A stretch of DNA of 63,936 nucleotides from an uncultured Roseiflexaceae bacterium (GCA_937974195.1 CALJIC010000070.1:1-63936), one strand, 5' to 3'; positions 8,391 through 17,811 are shown, counted from the first letter of the stretch. Notes: generated by a model not told the origin, from the letters alone. Made by a program: numbers and translations.

Positions 8391-9590
8391 ATGTTTCGGA
8401 ACCGTATCGCCCTGGCGGTGAACTCCGGGCACTTCGCTGTGGACGTGATGAACAGCGTCGTGCCGGTGCTGCTGGCGTCGCTGGCGCTGTCGCTGTCGCT
8501 CTCGAACAGCCAGATCGGCCTGGCGCTGACGGTGCAGATCTTCGTCGGCGCGCTCTCGCAGCCGCTGTTCGGCTGGCTCGCCGACCGCTTCGGCGGGCGG
8601 CCCACGGTGCTCGCCGGGGCCGGCGTGGCCTGGATGGCGGTCTGCCTGGCCGCCGCGGCCCTGGTGCCCGGCTGGTCCCTGATCGTCGCGCTGCTGGCGC
8701 TGATGGCGCTCGGGTCGGGCCTGTTCCACCCGATCGGCACGGCGAGCGCCGCGGCCGCGAACCCGGCGCGGGCGGCCAGCGCGACGGCGGGGTTCTTCTT
8801 CAGCGGCCAGGTCGGCCTGTCGCTCGGGCCGGTGCTGGGCGGGGTGCTGCTCGGGGCCGGCGGCGGCAGCGCGGGCCTGGTGGCGCTCTGCGGGCTGGCG
8901 CTGATCCCGGCGCTGCTGCTGTTCAGCGCCCCGCGCCCGGCCGTCGCTGTGGGCGGGGTCGCGCGGGCGGGCCGGGCGGCCCTCCGAGTCGCGCCTGCGA
9001 TCGTGCTGGCCTTCGTCGCGCTGGTGGCCGTGCGCTCGTCGATCCAGCAGGTCTACATGTCGTTCCTGCCCAAGCTGTTCGCCGACCGTGGCTGGGACCC
9101 GGCGGCCTACGGCGCGATGGCCGGGACGTTCATGTTCACGGCGGCGGTGGGCAATATCATCGCCGGGGACATCGCCGACCGCTTCGGGATGCGCGCGGCG
9201 ACGCTGTGGCCGCTGCTGCTGAGCGTGCCGGCCGGCCTGGCCTGCCTCTGGGCGCCCAACACCACCGCGGCCTTCGTCGGCAGCGCGGTGGCCGGCCTGC
9301 TGATCGGCGGCCAGCACAGCGTGCTGGTGGTCCACGCCCAGCGGCTGCTGCCGGTCAAGCAGGGGTTTGCCGCCGGCCTGATCCTGGGCTTCACCTTCGC
9401 CTCCGGCGGCCTGGGGACGTGGGCCGGCGGGCTGGCCGCCGATGTGGTGGGGCTGCCGGCCGTGATGCAGGCGGTGACGCTCCTGGCGCTGCCCGCCGCG
9501 GCACTCTCGCTGACTCTGCCGGGCCGCGAGCCTGCCGACGCGCCAGCGGCCAGCGCGGACGCCCAGGACCCGCGGGCGGAGACGGTGTAG
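8391..9590 (+). CDS. MFS transporter, fosmidomycin-resistance (Fsr)-like
   Basis: Predicted 12-helix inner-membrane exporter of 399 residues. The opening NSGHFAVDVMNSVVPVLLASL, the loop GWLADRFGGRP between helices 2 and 3, and the GLFHPIGTA motif are typical of the Fsr branch of the major facilitator superfamily. The second half repeats the loop as GDIADRFGMRA. By family it exports small drugs or metabolites, and the substrate is unknown. The ATG at 8391 begins directly before the first helix. The in-frame upstream extension lies in a hairpin-type spacer and ahead of the -10 box, so it was excluded. It converges on the aminotransferase gene. Confidence 0.85.
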   Translation: MFRNRIALAVNSGHFAVDVMNSVVPVLLASLALSLSLSNSQIGLALTVQIFVGALSQPLFGWLADRFGGRPTVLAGAGVAWMAVCLAAAALVPGWSLIVALLALMALGSGLFHPIGTASAAAANPARAASATAGFFFSGQVGLSLGPVLGGVLLGAGGGSAGLVALCGLALIPALLLFSAPRPAVAVGGVARAGRAALRVAPAIVLAFVALVAVRSSIQQVYMSFLPKLFADRGWDPAAYGAMAGTFMFTAAVGNIIAGDIADRFGMRAATLWPLLLSVPAGLACLWAPNTTAAFVGSAVAGLLIGGQHSVLVVHAQRLLPVKQGFAAGLILGFTFASGGLGTWAGGLAADVVGLPAVMQAVTLLALPAAALSLTLPGREPADAPAASADAQDPRAETV

Positions 9591-9700
9591 GACTGAGGGG
9601 CCGAGAACGAAGAACCGAGGGAAAGAGAACCAAGAACCAAAGCTTGGGGCGAAGGGCCTCGTCTCACTGGCAGCGCCGTCGGTATCGCCCATCGCCGCTC

Positions 9701-10879
9701 TCACGACGGGCCGAGCAGCTCGCTCAGGGCGCCCCCGAGCCTCCGCGCGGCCTCGCGCAGCTCGGCCGGGCCGTAGAGGCTGAAGGCCAGCCGCAGGGTG
9801 TTCGCGCCCGCGCCGTCCAGGTGGAAGCGCGCGCCGGGGATGTAGGACACGCCGGCCCGCTCGGCCGCAGGCAGCAGCGCCGACGCGTCGGCGCCCTGTG
9901 GCAGCCGCACCCAGACGAAGAAGCCGCCGGCGGGCGAATCAACCGCGCAGCTAGGCGGCAGGTGCTCGCGCAGCGCGGCCACCAGGGCGTCGCGGCGCTC
10001 GCGGTAGGCGGCGCGCAGCCGCTCCACCTGCGCGTCGAAGTCGCCGGCCTCGCACAGCGCCGCCACCGCCATCGCGGTGAAGTGGTTGACACCCCCGCCG
10101 CTGTCCAGCAGCCCGCCGTCGGCGATCCGCGCCACGGTGGCCGCGTCGGCCGTGAGCCAGCCGAGGCGCAGCCCTGGCGCGAGCGACTTGGCGAACGAGC
10201 CGAGGCGCACCACCCGGCCCGCCGGCGCCATGCTCCACAGCGAGGCGGGCGCCGGGCCGTCGTAGCTCAGCTCGCGGTACACGTCGTCCTCGACGATCAC
10301 GAAGTCCCCGGCCTCCGCCAGCTCCACCAGCGCGCCGCGCCGCTCGCCGGCGAGCGATATGCCCGTCGGGTTGTGGAACGTCGGCACGGTGTAGAGCAGG
10401 CGCGGGGCCTTCCCGCTACGCCGGAGGCCGGCGACGATCTGCTCCAGCGCGTCCAGCCGCAGCCCGCCCTCGTCGCGCGGGACCGGCACGAGCTCCAGCG
10501 GGTGGTCGCGCAGGATGCGCACCGCCAGGTGGTAGGTCGGCGACTCGACCAGCGCCACGTCGCCGGGGCGCGTGAGCAGGGCGCAGACGAGGTCCAGGCC
10601 CTGCGACGCGCCCCCTGTGATCATGAGCTCGCTGGGGTCCGGGGCGCGCCCCTCGCGGGCGGCGATGCGCGCGACCAGCCAGGCGCGCAGCGGCCCCGGC
10701 CCGTGGGCGTCGCCGTAGGCCAGCGTGTCGGCCCCGTGGTGCTCGAGCGCGCGCGCGGCCGCGCGGCGCATGGCCTCGACCGGCAGCAGCGCCCCGTCCG
10801 GGTGGCCCCAGCCGAGGTCCAGGATGCCCTCGCGGAGCGTGAGCTGGATGATCGGAAGCTCTGGCATCTTCGTTGGCAC
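9701..10879 (-). CDS. PLP-dependent aminotransferase, class I/II (MocR/LysN-like catalytic fold)
   Basis: 392 residues of a fold-type I aminotransferase without the N-terminal GntR domain of MocR regulators. It shows GGASQGLDL, ESPTYHLA, YTVPTFHNPTG (cofactor-contacting Asn), EDDVYREL and the Schiff-base lysine in SFAKSLAPGLRLGW near residue 230. The closest family types are 2-aminoadipate or valine-pyruvate aminotransferases, and the substrate cannot be read from the sequence. Start is GTG at 10879, with an alternative ATG at 10867. It lies 54 bases downstream of the UxaA-like gene on the same strand and may be cotranscribed with it. Confidence 0.88.
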   Translation of the reverse strand: MPTKMPELPIIQLTLREGILDLGWGHPDGALLPVEAMRRAAARALEHHGADTLAYGDAHGPGPLRAWLVARIAAREGRAPDPSELMITGGASQGLDLVCALLTRPGDVALVESPTYHLAVRILRDHPLELVPVPRDEGGLRLDALEQIVAGLRRSGKAPRLLYTVPTFHNPTGISLAGERRGALVELAEAGDFVIVEDDVYRELSYDGPAPASLWSMAPAGRVVRLGSFAKSLAPGLRLGWLTADAATVARIADGGLLDSGGGVNHFTAMAVAALCEAGDFDAQVERLRAAYRERRDALVAALREHLPPSCAVDSPAGGFFVWVRLPQGADASALLPAAERAGVSYIPGARFHLDGAGANTLRLAFSLYGPAELREAARRLGGALSELLGPS

Positions 10880-10933
10880 GGCGGCGGGGCGGCGGCGGCG
10901 AAAGCTTCACCCGCCTGCCGCCCTATCGCCTGG

Positions 10934-12478
10934 CTACATCGTCGCGCCCAGGATCCAGGGGTTGAACTCCTCCTCGCCGATGCCCTGGGCCTCGCTCAGG
11001 CTCGGCTCGCCGGACGCCACCGCGATCAGCTTCTCGAAGATCTCCCGCCCGACCTCCTCGATGCTGGCGCCCTCGAGGATGCGCCCGGCGTTGATGTCCA
11101 TATCGCCGCGCATGCGCTGGTAGGTCACGCTGTTGGTGGCGATCTTGATGCTCGGCGCCGGCTTGAAGCCGAAGCAGCTGCCGCGCCCGGTGGTGAAGGC
11201 GACGATGTTGCAGCCGCCCGCTACCTGCCCGGTGACCGAGACCGGGTCGTACCCCGGCGTGTCCATGAACGTGAAGCCGGAGGCCTCGATCGGCTCGGCG
11301 TACTCGTACACCGCGGCGAGCGGCATGCTCCCGCCCTTGGCGACCGCGCCGAGCGACTTCTCGAAGATCGTGGTCAGGCCGCCGGCCTTGTTGCCCGGCG
11401 CCGGGTTGTTGTCGATCTCGAACCCCTCGCGGGCGGTGTACTCCTCCCACCAGCGGACGCGCTCGATCAGCTTCTCGCCGACGTCGCGGCTGACCGCGCG
11501 GCGCGTCAGCAGGTGCTCGGCGCCGTAGATCTCGGGCGTCTCCGAGAGCACCGCGGTGCCGCCCTGGGCCACCAGCAGGTCCACGGCGTAGCCGAGCGCC
11601 GGGTTGCCGGTGATCCCGCTGAAGCTGTCCGACCCGCCGCACTGCAGCGCCAGGCACAGCTCGCTCACCGGCACCGGCTCGCGCCGGAAGGCGTCGGCGC
11701 GCCGCAGCAGCTGCTCGACCGCCTGCAGGCCGGCCTCGATCGTCGCCGCGACGCCGCCCGTGTCCTGGATGCCGAGGTACGACGGCAGCCCGCCCTCGTC
11801 GAGCCGGCTGCGCTGGCTGGCCCACAGGTCCTCGAACTGGTTCGTTTCACAGCCCAGCCCGACGAACAAGTAGCCGGCGACGTTTGGGTGGCGCGCGAAC
11901 CCGGCCAGCGTCCGCCGCAGCATCTCGATCTCGTAGCCGGCGGTCTTGGTGGCGCAGCCGCTGCGGTGGGTGACGGCGATCACATCGGTCACGTTCGGGT
12001 ACTTCGGCAGCAGCTCGGCGCGGGCGCGCTCGGCGATCTTGCGCACGGTGTGCGCCGAGCAGTTCACGGTGCCGATCACGGCCACGGTGTTGCGGGTGCC
12101 GGCGCGGCCGCTGGGGCGCCGGTAGCCCATAAAGGTCCGCCGCTCGGAGGGGGGCACGAACGGGATCGGGCGCACGTCGGTGCCGAACTCGTACTGCAGC
12201 GTCATGGCGCCGACCGCCAGGTTGTGGCTGTGGACGTGGTCGCCGGGCGCGATCGGGCGCGTGGCGAAGCCGATCACCTGGCCGTAGCGGCGCACCGGCT
12301 GGCCCACCTCCACCGGCCGCAGGGCCAGCTTGTGGCCGGCGCCGATGTTGGCGGACAGCCGCACCTGCTGGCCGGCGACGTCGACCGAGCGCCCGGCGCT
12401 CAGCGGCATCAGCGCCACCGCGACGTCGTCGTCGGGGTGCAGCTTGAGCGCCGGCGTCTCCTGGAATCCGATCAGCAT
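10934..12478 (-). CDS. UxaA-family sugar-acid dehydratase (altronate/galactarate dehydratase type)
   Basis: 514 residues. An N-terminal SAF domain (about residues 8-85) is followed by the large dehydratase region. Conserved elements are GLGCETNQ, CGGSDSFSGITGNPALG, EVGREIFE near the C-terminus and TGRGSCFGFKPAPSIKIATN with its metal-binding Cys. Family members dehydrate D-altronate or D-galactarate to 2-keto-3-deoxy acids. A single polypeptide holding both the SAF and catalytic parts is the usual UxaA form. AGGAG lies eight bases before the ATG at 12478, which excludes the longer frame running into the repeat array. A mannonate dehydratase is encoded 20 kb away, so hexuronate breakdown is plausible. 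Confidence 0.88.
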   Translation of the reverse strand: MLIGFQETPALKLHPDDDVAVALMPLSAGRSVDVAGQQVRLSANIGAGHKLALRPVEVGQPVRRYGQVIGFATRPIAPGDHVHSHNLAVGAMTLQYEFGTDVRPIPFVPPSERRTFMGYRRPSGRAGTRNTVAVIGTVNCSAHTVRKIAERARAELLPKYPNVTDVIAVTHRSGCATKTAGYEIEMLRRTLAGFARHPNVAGYLFVGLGCETNQFEDLWASQRSRLDEGGLPSYLGIQDTGGVAATIEAGLQAVEQLLRRADAFRREPVPVSELCLALQCGGSDSFSGITGNPALGYAVDLLVAQGGTAVLSETPEIYGAEHLLTRRAVSRDVGEKLIERVRWWEEYTAREGFEIDNNPAPGNKAGGLTTIFEKSLGAVAKGGSMPLAAVYEYAEPIEASGFTFMDTPGYDPVSVTGQVAGGCNIVAFTTGRGSCFGFKPAPSIKIATNSVTYQRMRGDMDINAGRILEGASIEEVGREIFEKLIAVASGEPSLSEAQGIGEEEFNPWILGATM

Positions 12479-12511
12479 AGCTCGCTCCTGGTTCGTTTCA
12501 TCTGGTGTCTC

Positions 12512-12740
12512 GGTGACAGGGTGACAGGATGACGGGGTGACTGGAGAACGCAATGGCTCCTGGTGTAGTGTAAATCCCTGCGGTCAATGAGCCGTGTGGC
12601 AGGGTGACAGGGTGACAGGATGACAAGATGACAAGGTGACGGGGTGATTGGGTGACCTGGTGTTCAAATGGCTCCTGGTGGTGGCACGAGGCCCCGCGGT
12701 CCAAGGGTCCTTGTCACCCCATCACCCCGTCACCCCCTCA
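12512..12740. repeat. GGTGACAG octamer arrays, direct and inverted
   Basis: 12512-12542 and 12601-12658 are runs of degenerate 8-base units of the form GGTGACAG / GGTGACGG. Each run is followed by a copy of AATGGCTCCTGGTG (near 12552 and 12668). 12709-12740 has the complementary form (GTCACCCC, ATCACCCC, GTCACCCC). The last unit supplies the TGA stop codon of the histidine kinase. The array fills the whole gap between two minus-strand genes. Confidence 0.75.
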
Positions 12741-15566
12741 CGAGGCGAGGCTCTCCACGACCATGCGCAGCAGCTGCTCCTGGGTGAACGGCTTAGTCAG
12801 CACCGGCAGCCGGGTGCTCGCGACCAACGAGCGGCCGTCCTCGCTGGGCGGGTCTCCGCTGAGCATCAGGAAGCGGGTGTGGCCGTCGGCGAGCTCCGTG
12901 AACAGGTCGGTGCGATCCATACCGGGGAGCTGCAGGTCGCACACGATCAAGTCGTACACTTCGGAGCGGGCGCGCGCCAGCCCTTCCTCGAGGGTGGCGA
13001 CCGCGTCCACTGAGCAGCCGAGGCGGGTGAGCGCGCGGCTGGCGACGGCGCTCACCAGCTCCTCGTCCTCGATGATCAGGACCCGCAGGCCGGAGGGCAG
13101 CCGCACCGCCACCGGCGCCTTGTTCTGGGCCGGGGCGGCCGGGAGCTCCATCTCGAACACCGCGCCCGTGTCGGGGTCGTTCGTCGCCCACAGGTGGCCG
13201 CCGTGCTGCTCGATGATTGTGTGGGCGATCGTCAGGCCGAGCCCGGTGCCCTGGCCGACGTCGCGCGTCGTGAAGAACGGGTCGAAGATCTTCGGCAGGT
13301 GCTCGGGGCTGATGCCCGGGCCGGTGTCGCTTATCCGCAGCGAGATCGTGCCGTTGTTGCGCCAGGCGCGGATGGCGAGCCGGCGCGGCGCCTCGGGCGG
13401 GTTGGTGGCCAGCGCCTGCACGGCGTTCTGCAGGATGTTGAACAGCGCCTGCTCGATCTGCACCGGCTCGCCCTCGATCTGCAGCGGCTCGTTCTCGAAG
13501 ATGCGCATGGTGGTGATGCGCTGCGAGGCGATCTGCGCGCTGAGCCGCATCAGCGCATCCCGGGCGGTGGCGGCGAGGTCCACAAGCTGCGAGCGCAGCT
13601 GCTGCGGGTTCGAGAACAGGCGCAGCTGCTGGATGATCGCCGAGGCGCGCAGGGCGGCGCGCTCGATGTTCTGCAGGTCTTCGCGGGTGTGCTGCGGCAG
13701 GTTCTCGAGGAGCTGGAGCTGCGTCAGGCCGAGGATGATCGCCAGCGGGTTGTTGAGCTCGTGGGCCGCGCCCGCCACCAGCCGCCCCAGCGCCGCCAGC
13801 TTCTCGCTCTGGCGCATGTGCGCCTCAAACCGCCGCCGCTTGGTGATGTCGCGCACCATCACCAGCACCTCGCCGTACTCCGGGATGAGGTCGGCCGAGA
13901 TCTGCGTCGTGATCAGCTGGCCGTCGGCCCGGCGCACCTCCATCTCGAAGCGCTGCGGCTCGCCGGCCAGCACCGCCTCCCAGCGCGCCAGCAGCTCGTC
14001 GTGGCGCTCCTCGGGGCAGTAGTCCAGGAACGTCTTGCCGTCGAGGTTGGAGGCGTCGTACCCGGCCAGCTGGAGCGGCGTCAGGTTGAGCGGCCGGATG
14101 GTCTGGTCCGGCCGGATGACGAGCATCCCCCCCGGCACGTTCTGGATGATCGCGTCGAGGTAGCGCCGGCTGGCCTCCACCTCGCGGTAGAGGCGGGCGT
14201 TGGCGATCGCCATCGCCGCGTACTCCGCGTAGCGCCTGAGGAAGTCGAGGTCCTCCTGGGTGAAGTAGTCCACCTCGGAGTGGCCGACGTTCAGCACGCC
14301 GAGCACCTTGCCCTGGTGGATCAGCGGCTGGTAGATCACCGAGCGGATCGGGTTGTCCACCAGCGCCACCGGGTAGGTGCGCGGGTCGGCGTGTATGTCC
14401 GAGATGCGAAACCCGACGCCGCTCGTGAAGACTATGCCGAACAGGCTGCCGTCGATCGGGTGCGCCCGGCCGAGGCGCACCGGGTTCCCGCCCACCGCGG
14501 TGCGGACGACCAGCTCCTTGCCGTCCTCGGTCGGCAGCACCAGCGTGGACGACTCGCCGCCGAGCAGCTGGGTGGCCTGAACGCAGATGATCTGCAGCAC
14601 GTCCTCGAGCTCGCCGAGGGTCGTGACCGCCCGGGCGGTGGTCGCCAGCGAGTTGAGCCGCTGGATCTGCTGCTCCATCGCCCGGCGCAGCTCGATCTGG
14701 GCCAGGGCGCTGGCGATCTGGATCGCGAACGCCTCGATGAAGGGGATGTCGTCCGGGCTCAGCCGCTCGCCCCAGACGACGATGATGCCGTGCAGGCGGT
14801 CATCGACGACCATCGGGGCGTAGATGTAGCCGTACAGGCCGATCAGCTCCTGGGTGGTGCGGATCAGCTCGACCGCCGCCGGCGGGTAGAGCGCCGCGGT
14901 GAGGGACAGGGCGTCCCGGTCGAACAGCGCGCGGCGCTTGGCGATGACATCCCGCAGCAGCGGCGCCGTGGTTGGGATGGCCATGTCGCGCGGGCTGTAC
15001 CCGGCCGCCTGGCGCAGCTGTTCGAGAAACGCCGCGCCGGAGCTGTCGAACACATAGCGCAGGCTGGTCTGGGATGCGTCGAGCTCCAGCACCTGCATCC
15101 CGAAGCCGAAGACCCGGATGGCCTTGGCGACCATCTCGTAGACCGCCTGCGGCGACTGCGCCCGCAGGAGCTGGGGCGCCAGCCGGTTGCAGCCGATGAT
15201 CAGGTCCGCGCGCCGGTTCCCCAGCGCGTCCGGGTAGAGCAAGGCGGTGACGTGCGGCGCCTCGAGGCCCTGCACCGGCCGCAGCTCGATCTCGATCCGA
15301 CGGGGGCCCTGCCCGGGCCGCTGGAGGTGCGCCTGGGTGAACAGCGGCTCGCCGCCCTGGGCCAGCTCCGCGAGGAGGCGGCGCAGGCCGGGGCGATCGG
15401 CCGTGACGAGGTAGCTTTCGAGGGTCCGGCCGCCCGCGTCGAGCTGCTCATCGCCGAGCAGGTCGCGGGCGGGCTCGCTGGCGGCCAAGATCTGCCCGTC
15501 CGGCGCGAGCAGCAGCACGGGCCAGACATTCGTCGCTACGAGATCGGCGTGCTCGCTGTACATCAT
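12738..15566 (-). CDS. Hybrid sensor histidine kinase (PAS-GAF-GAF-PAS-HisKA-HATPase-REC)
   Basis: 942 residues and no obvious membrane helices, so probably a soluble signal-transduction kinase. In order: an N-terminal PAS-like segment (about 10-110), two GAF-like regions (about 130-280 and 310-460), a PAS domain followed by MVRDITKRRR (about 470-580), the phospho-acceptor histidine in GAAHELNNPL near 603, the N box LFNILQNAVQAL, GPGISPEHL and GLGLTIAHTI of the ATPase, and a C-terminal receiver with Asp in VCDLQLPG near 877 and Lys in LTKPF. All catalytic residues are present. Receiver-last architecture suggests a phosphorelay or internal feedback. A TACAAT -10 box lies about 50 bases upstream. 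The stop codon falls inside an octamer repeat array. Confidence 0.93.
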   Translation of the reverse strand: MMYSEHADLVATNVWPVLLLAPDGQILAASEPARDLLGDEQLDAGGRTLESYLVTADRPGLRRLLAELAQGGEPLFTQAHLQRPGQGPRRIEIELRPVQGLEAPHVTALLYPDALGNRRADLIIGCNRLAPQLLRAQSPQAVYEMVAKAIRVFGFGMQVLELDASQTSLRYVFDSSGAAFLEQLRQAAGYSPRDMAIPTTAPLLRDVIAKRRALFDRDALSLTAALYPPAAVELIRTTQELIGLYGYIYAPMVVDDRLHGIIVVWGERLSPDDIPFIEAFAIQIASALAQIELRRAMEQQIQRLNSLATTARAVTTLGELEDVLQIICVQATQLLGGESSTLVLPTEDGKELVVRTAVGGNPVRLGRAHPIDGSLFGIVFTSGVGFRISDIHADPRTYPVALVDNPIRSVIYQPLIHQGKVLGVLNVGHSEVDYFTQEDLDFLRRYAEYAAMAIANARLYREVEASRRYLDAIIQNVPGGMLVIRPDQTIRPLNLTPLQLAGYDASNLDGKTFLDYCPEERHDELLARWEAVLAGEPQRFEMEVRRADGQLITTQISADLIPEYGEVLVMVRDITKRRRFEAHMRQSEKLAALGRLVAGAAHELNNPLAIILGLTQLQLLENLPQHTREDLQNIERAALRASAIIQQLRLFSNPQQLRSQLVDLAATARDALMRLSAQIASQRITTMRIFENEPLQIEGEPVQIEQALFNILQNAVQALATNPPEAPRRLAIRAWRNNGTISLRISDTGPGISPEHLPKIFDPFFTTRDVGQGTGLGLTIAHTIIEQHGGHLWATNDPDTGAVFEMELPAAPAQNKAPVAVRLPSGLRVLIIEDEELVSAVASRALTRLGCSVDAVATLEEGLARARSEVYDLIVCDLQLPGMDRTDLFTELADGHTRFLMLSGDPPSEDGRSLVASTRLPVLTKPFTQEQLLRMVVESLAS

Positions 15567-15616
15567 TGTCCGTGCGATATGTCTGAGATTGCCGGGGGCC
15601 TCAGCGGCGCTGCGCT

Positions 15617-15622
15617 ATTGTA
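15617..15622 (-). promoter_or_regulatory. Histidine kinase -10 box (GGTACAAT)
   Basis: Minus-strand GG-TACAAT placed about 50 bases before the start codon. It is one of several GG-TACAAT-like boxes in the window. Confidence 0.4.
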
Positions 15623-15660
15623 CCACCTCGTACGTTGTATGAAATGATAGGGGTTGCGCG

Positions 15661-15885
15661 GTCATACCGCCCGCCTTCCTTCCGGGGAAGTGTGCTGGGC
15701 CGCAGGCGGCCGGGGGCTGCTTTCTGCGGGGAGGTGTGGAGGGCGGCACGCCCTCCACGATCCCTTTTTTGGGGCCTGCGGCTGCTTCGCAGCCGCAGAG
15801 CCCCGGAAAGAGGAGATACCGGGGAGGCCTCGCCTCCCAAACCCCTCCGGCCGCCGCGGCGGCACCCCACCGCGGCGGCCAGGTA
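15661..15885. repeat. Hairpin-rich intergenic module between divergent genes
   Basis: It contains GTGGAGGGCG/CGCCCTCCAC (15736-15758) followed by a T6 run, GCGGCTGC/GCAGCCGC with flanking GGGGC/GCCCC (about 15775-15806), GGGAGGC/GCCTCCC (about 15822-15838), and GGCCGCCGCGG/CCGCGGCGGCC (about 15849-15880). Related sequence is found at 36800-36885 and 57600-57730. No gene was seen in it. Confidence 0.65.
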
Positions 15886-15894
15886 AATGAATGG

Positions 15895-15900
15895 TAGAAT
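15895..15900 (+). promoter_or_regulatory. Candidate -10 box for the ThyX-like gene
   Basis: GG-TAGAAT. Transcription would start near 15907, downstream of the first in-frame ATG at 15887, and this supports the ATG at 15941 as the real start. Confidence 0.4.
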
Positions 15901-15940
15901 GGCCGCGCAACTGGCAGACGTTCACCGGGAGTTTGTGCGC

Positions 15941-17623
15941 ATGAGCGTATCCCCTGCCGAGCTTGTGGGCGACCAGCTCAGCGAAGACGAGCGCCGGCTG
16001 CTGGCCCCGTTCGTCACCGACCTGGACGCGCCGATCTTCGGGCTGCGCAACCTGCCCGAGGTGGTCAAGGGCGCGCTCTTCTCGCGCTACAGCCGCTCCG
16101 ATAAGAGCCTGCGGCGCATGCTGCTGGACGAGTTCATCAGCGCGCCCGAGTCCGGCTTCGACGCGATCGTCGGCGGCGCCGCAGCCACGGACGCCGCGGC
16201 GCAGCTGGTGGCGGTCCACCAGGCCGAGGCGTTCTACGAGCGGGTGCTGATCGGCTACGGCGACGACTCGGTGGCCGAGCTGGGCGGCGCGCACATCGCC
16301 TGCGAGGGGGTGAGCAACATCGCCGCCAAGGCCCTCGAGGACAGCCGCATCGGCATCAGCCCGCTCGAGAAGTCGACGCGCTACGTGGTGTTCAACCGCA
16401 AGGTCGGCGGGCGCTACCGCTACCTGCGCGAGCGGCGCATCATGGCCTCGGGCCACGCGGCGCGCTACGAGGAGGCGCTCGACGGGCTGTTCGACACCTA
16501 CGGGGCGCTGCTGGAGCCGACGATCGCCTACGTGCGGGCGCGCACGCCGCGCGAGCCGGGCACCTCGGAGCGCGCCTACGCCAGCGCGACGCGCGCCAAG
16601 GCCTGCGACCTCCTGCGCGGGCTGCTGCCCATGGCCACGCTCACGAACGTCGGGCTGTTCGGCAACGGCCGCGCCTTCGAGTACCTGCTGACCAAGCTGT
16701 ACGCGGCGCCGCTCGCCGAGCTGAACGAGCTCGCAGGCGCGATGCAGCGCGCGCTCGATAGCCTCATCCCCTCGTTCGTCAAGCGCGCCAAGAGCGAGCG
16801 CGGGCGCCAGTTTCAGGAGTACCTGCGCGGGGCCCGCGAGCGGGTGGCCCGGACGATCGCGGAGCGCGGGCTGCCGATCGCAGATCCGGATGAAGGCACG
16901 CTGCAGCCGGCCGACAGCTCGCAGTCGGGCGTCACGCTGGTGGACTACGACCCCCACGCCGAGGCGCGGGTGGTGGCGGCGATCCTGTATCCGCACGTCG
17001 AGCGGCCGCTCGCCGATGTCGTCGCCGCTGTGGAGCGCCTGCCGGCCGAGGAGCGCCTGGCGCTGATCCGGGCCTACGTCGGCGAGCGCGCGAGCCGCTT
17101 CCACCGCCCCGGCCGCGCCTTCGAGGAGCCCTACTACACGTTCGACCTGCTGGCGGACATCGGCGCGTACCGCGATCTGCAGCGCCACCGGCTGCTCACG
17201 CAGGAGCGGCAGCGCTTCGGCGTGCTGCACGGCTATGTGACGCCGCCGGAGCTGGAGGAGGCCGGGCTCGCGCGCAGCTACGCCGAGGCGATCGAGCGGG
17301 CTGCGGCGGTGTGCGAGGCGATCGGCGCGGACATGCCCGAGGAGGCGCAGTACGCCGTGCCCATGGCCTTCCGGGTGCGCTGGCGGGTGCGGCTCAACCT
17401 GCGCGAGGTCTACCACCTCGCCGAGCTGCGCAGCGCCCCGCAGGGCCACCCGGTCTACCGCCGCATCGCCCAGGAGATCTACCGGCAGGTCGCCGCGGTC
17501 CACCCGTCGTTGGCCGAGGGCATGCGCTTCGTGGACCTGGGCGCCTACGAGCTCGAGCGCCTCGATGCCGAGCGGCGCCTCGACGCGAAGATAGAGCGGC
17601 TGAAGGGAGGGCGGGGCGGATAG
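15941..17623 (+). CDS. Two-domain FAD-dependent thymidylate synthase-like protein (ThyX family)
   Basis: 560 residues, about twice a normal ThyX (220-250), apparently from internal duplication. The first half has LFSRYSRSDKSLRRM (near residue 46), YGDDSVAELGGAHIA and the SPLEKSTRYVVFN element that corresponds to the SQRYV segment of ThyX. The second half has YRDLQRHRLLTQERQRFG (near 413), which carries the RHR of the ThyX signature. The serine expected after RHR-x7 is not in its usual place. ThyX enzymes methylate dUMP using methylenetetrahydrofolate and FADH2, and whether this divergent form does so cannot be told from sequence. GGGAG lies upstream of ATG 15941, and a -10-like box at 15895 argues against the ATGs at 15887 and 15899. 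Confidence 0.8.
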   Translation: MSVSPAELVGDQLSEDERRLLAPFVTDLDAPIFGLRNLPEVVKGALFSRYSRSDKSLRRMLLDEFISAPESGFDAIVGGAAATDAAAQLVAVHQAEAFYERVLIGYGDDSVAELGGAHIACEGVSNIAAKALEDSRIGISPLEKSTRYVVFNRKVGGRYRYLRERRIMASGHAARYEEALDGLFDTYGALLEPTIAYVRARTPREPGTSERAYASATRAKACDLLRGLLPMATLTNVGLFGNGRAFEYLLTKLYAAPLAELNELAGAMQRALDSLIPSFVKRAKSERGRQFQEYLRGARERVARTIAERGLPIADPDEGTLQPADSSQSGVTLVDYDPHAEARVVAAILYPHVERPLADVVAAVERLPAEERLALIRAYVGERASRFHRPGRAFEEPYYTFDLLADIGAYRDLQRHRLLTQERQRFGVLHGYVTPPELEEAGLARSYAEAIERAAAVCEAIGADMPEEAQYAVPMAFRVRWRVRLNLREVYHLAELRSAPQGHPVYRRIAQEIYRQVAAVHPSLAEGMRFVDLGAYELERLDAERRLDAKIERLKGGRGG

Positions 17624-17782
17624 CCGTGCGCGCCTGTCGCCGATCCTCCGCGGCTAATGTGCGCCGGGAGGGCCGGAGCTCAAATCCCACCAGGGTACGG
17701 GGCCATGGCGCCGCATAAGTCGTGTAACATGACAACATGATTACATGCTCCGCGGGCGCCATGGTCCGGCGCGATTGAGCCA

Positions 17783-17811
17783 TTGACAAGCAACCCGGTC
17801 CTCTCTAGCAT
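17783..17811 (+). promoter_or_regulatory. Promoter of the MalT-like regulator
   Basis: TTGACA (17783-17788), a 17-base spacer and TAGCAT (17806-17811). The predicted transcript starts near 17818. An in-frame TTG codon coincides with the -35 box, which makes it an unlikely translation start. Confidence 0.6.

Noticed and set aside
12479..12553. N-terminal extension of the UxaA-like protein
   Set aside because: The extra codons lie in the octamer repeat array, and a strong ribosome-binding site precedes the ATG at 12478.
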